Origin: Planctomycetales bacterium
GTDB lineage: Bacteria > Planctomycetota > Phycisphaerae > SM23-33
Length of the DNA: 5,062 nt
Direction of reading: 5' to 3'
Assembly (NCBI GenBank): GCA_030631085.1
Contig: DAOVLV010000188.1
Span: 1-5,062 of the forward strand
Made by a program: the position numbers and the translations under genes. Position 1 is the first letter of the stretch. Each line of letters begins with the position of its first letter. The notes beneath the pieces were generated by a model. It did no database searches and was not told the DNA's origin. It saw only the letters and a program-made list of their open reading frames with translations. Positions 4,783 through 5,062 of this stretch are shown here, piece after piece.

Positions 4783-5062
4783 ATGATAAGCGGACTCGAA
4801 CATACTGCTCTCAGTGTTTCCGACCTCCAGCGCTCCATCGCGTTTTATCGCGACGTGATGGGGCTTGAACTTGTTCGTATCATCGAATGTCCGCCCGAGA
4901 TGCGCCTGGGCGACGTCGCGGGTATGCCCGGATGCACTGCCCGTATCGCACATCTGCGGTCGGGGCGGAACATGCTGGAACTTTTTGAATACCAGGACCC
5001 CCGCGGCAAGGACATACCCAAAGGCCAAAAGCAGGCTGACATCGGACTGATTCACCTGGGAT
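4783..5062 (+). CDS. VOC-superfamily (glyoxalase/epimerase-fold) protein, 5' part
   Basis: 93 codons run open to the window end. The start GLEHTALSVSDLQRSIAFYRDVMGLELV is the first beta-alpha-beta module of the vicinal-oxygen-chelate fold. His7 is the usual first metal ligand, and Glu66 in NMLELFEY is the usual second. His91 in IGLIHLG, just before the edge, begins the second module and is the expected third ligand. Keeping these ligands suggests a metal-dependent enzyme such as a glyoxalase, an acyl-CoA epimerase-like isomerase or a dioxygenase, rather than a binding-only member. Which one cannot be told. Start ATG 4783 matches the family N-terminus; the ribosome-binding site is weak (GAG at 4768-4770, 12 nt away). 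It has its own predicted promoter, so it may not be strictly part of the E1 operon. Confidence 0.85.
   Translation, partial: MISGLEHTALSVSDLQRSIAFYRDVMGLELVRIIECPPEMRLGDVAGMPGCTARIAHLRSGRNMLELFEYQDPRGKDIPKGQKQADIGLIHLG

Noticed and set aside
4448..4786. 112-codon plus-strand frame after and within E1
   Set aside because: It overlaps the end of E1 in another frame, then reads through the palindrome (NTGVSPV again) and the ACAGGATTT repeat. There is no recognisable protein.
4747..5055. 102-codon minus-strand frame opposite the VOC gene
   Set aside because: The plus strand here encodes a clear VOC domain with its metal ligands, and the antisense frame shows no motif.

Overview
The window looks like part of a planctomycete-type chromosome (Phycisphaerae-like, or a close PVC relative). 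The protein-coding DNA is GC-rich with AT-rich promoters. Two intergenic palindromes are built on ACGGGCGTCTCGCCCGT, a repeat I remember as scattered between genes in such genomes. That taxonomic guess rests on memory, not a search. The region is a small catabolic locus for 2-oxoacid and aldehyde oxidation.

Layout. Leftward from about 800: an FCD-type GntR regulator (75-734, minus), followed 3 nt later by the first 23 codons of a lipoyl-domain protein (1-71, minus), probably the E2 acyltransferase of a 2-oxoacid dehydrogenase complex. Rightward: an NAD(P)-dependent aldehyde dehydrogenase (959-2416), then 4 nt later a 728-residue E1 with alpha and beta halves fused in one chain (2421-4607). 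After a 175-nt gap full of repeats comes the 5' part of a VOC/glyoxalase-fold gene (4783 to the window end).

Control region (735-958). Two strong sigma-70-like promoters lie back to back with overlapping -10 boxes: TTGACT-16-TATAAT rightward and TTGACA-17-AATAAT leftward. A perfect 12-bp palindrome, ATTGTCGACAAT, covers the leftward -10/spacer and the rightward start point. It is the obvious binding site for the GntR protein, so one regulator could switch both arms (E2 on the left, aldehyde dehydrogenase and E1 on the right). The rightward transcript would carry a roughly 180-nt leader that contains a perfect 33-bp inverted repeat.

Repeats. The 175-nt gap after E1 has the structure of a small non-autonomous mobile element: terminal inverted repeats, a 6-bp direct repeat (TAATAA) on both sides, and a 50-bp insertion in one arm. 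That insertion supplies most of a promoter (TTGTAA-17-TATAAT) for the VOC gene. No RNA genes, CRISPR arrays or complete transposases are visible.

How the genes fit together (inference): an aldehyde is oxidised to an acid, and a 2-oxoacid is decarboxylated by E1/E2 to an acyl-CoA. The VOC enzyme may isomerise or detoxify an intermediate. The actual substrate cannot be read from this window, and no E3 (lipoamide dehydrogenase) is present in it.
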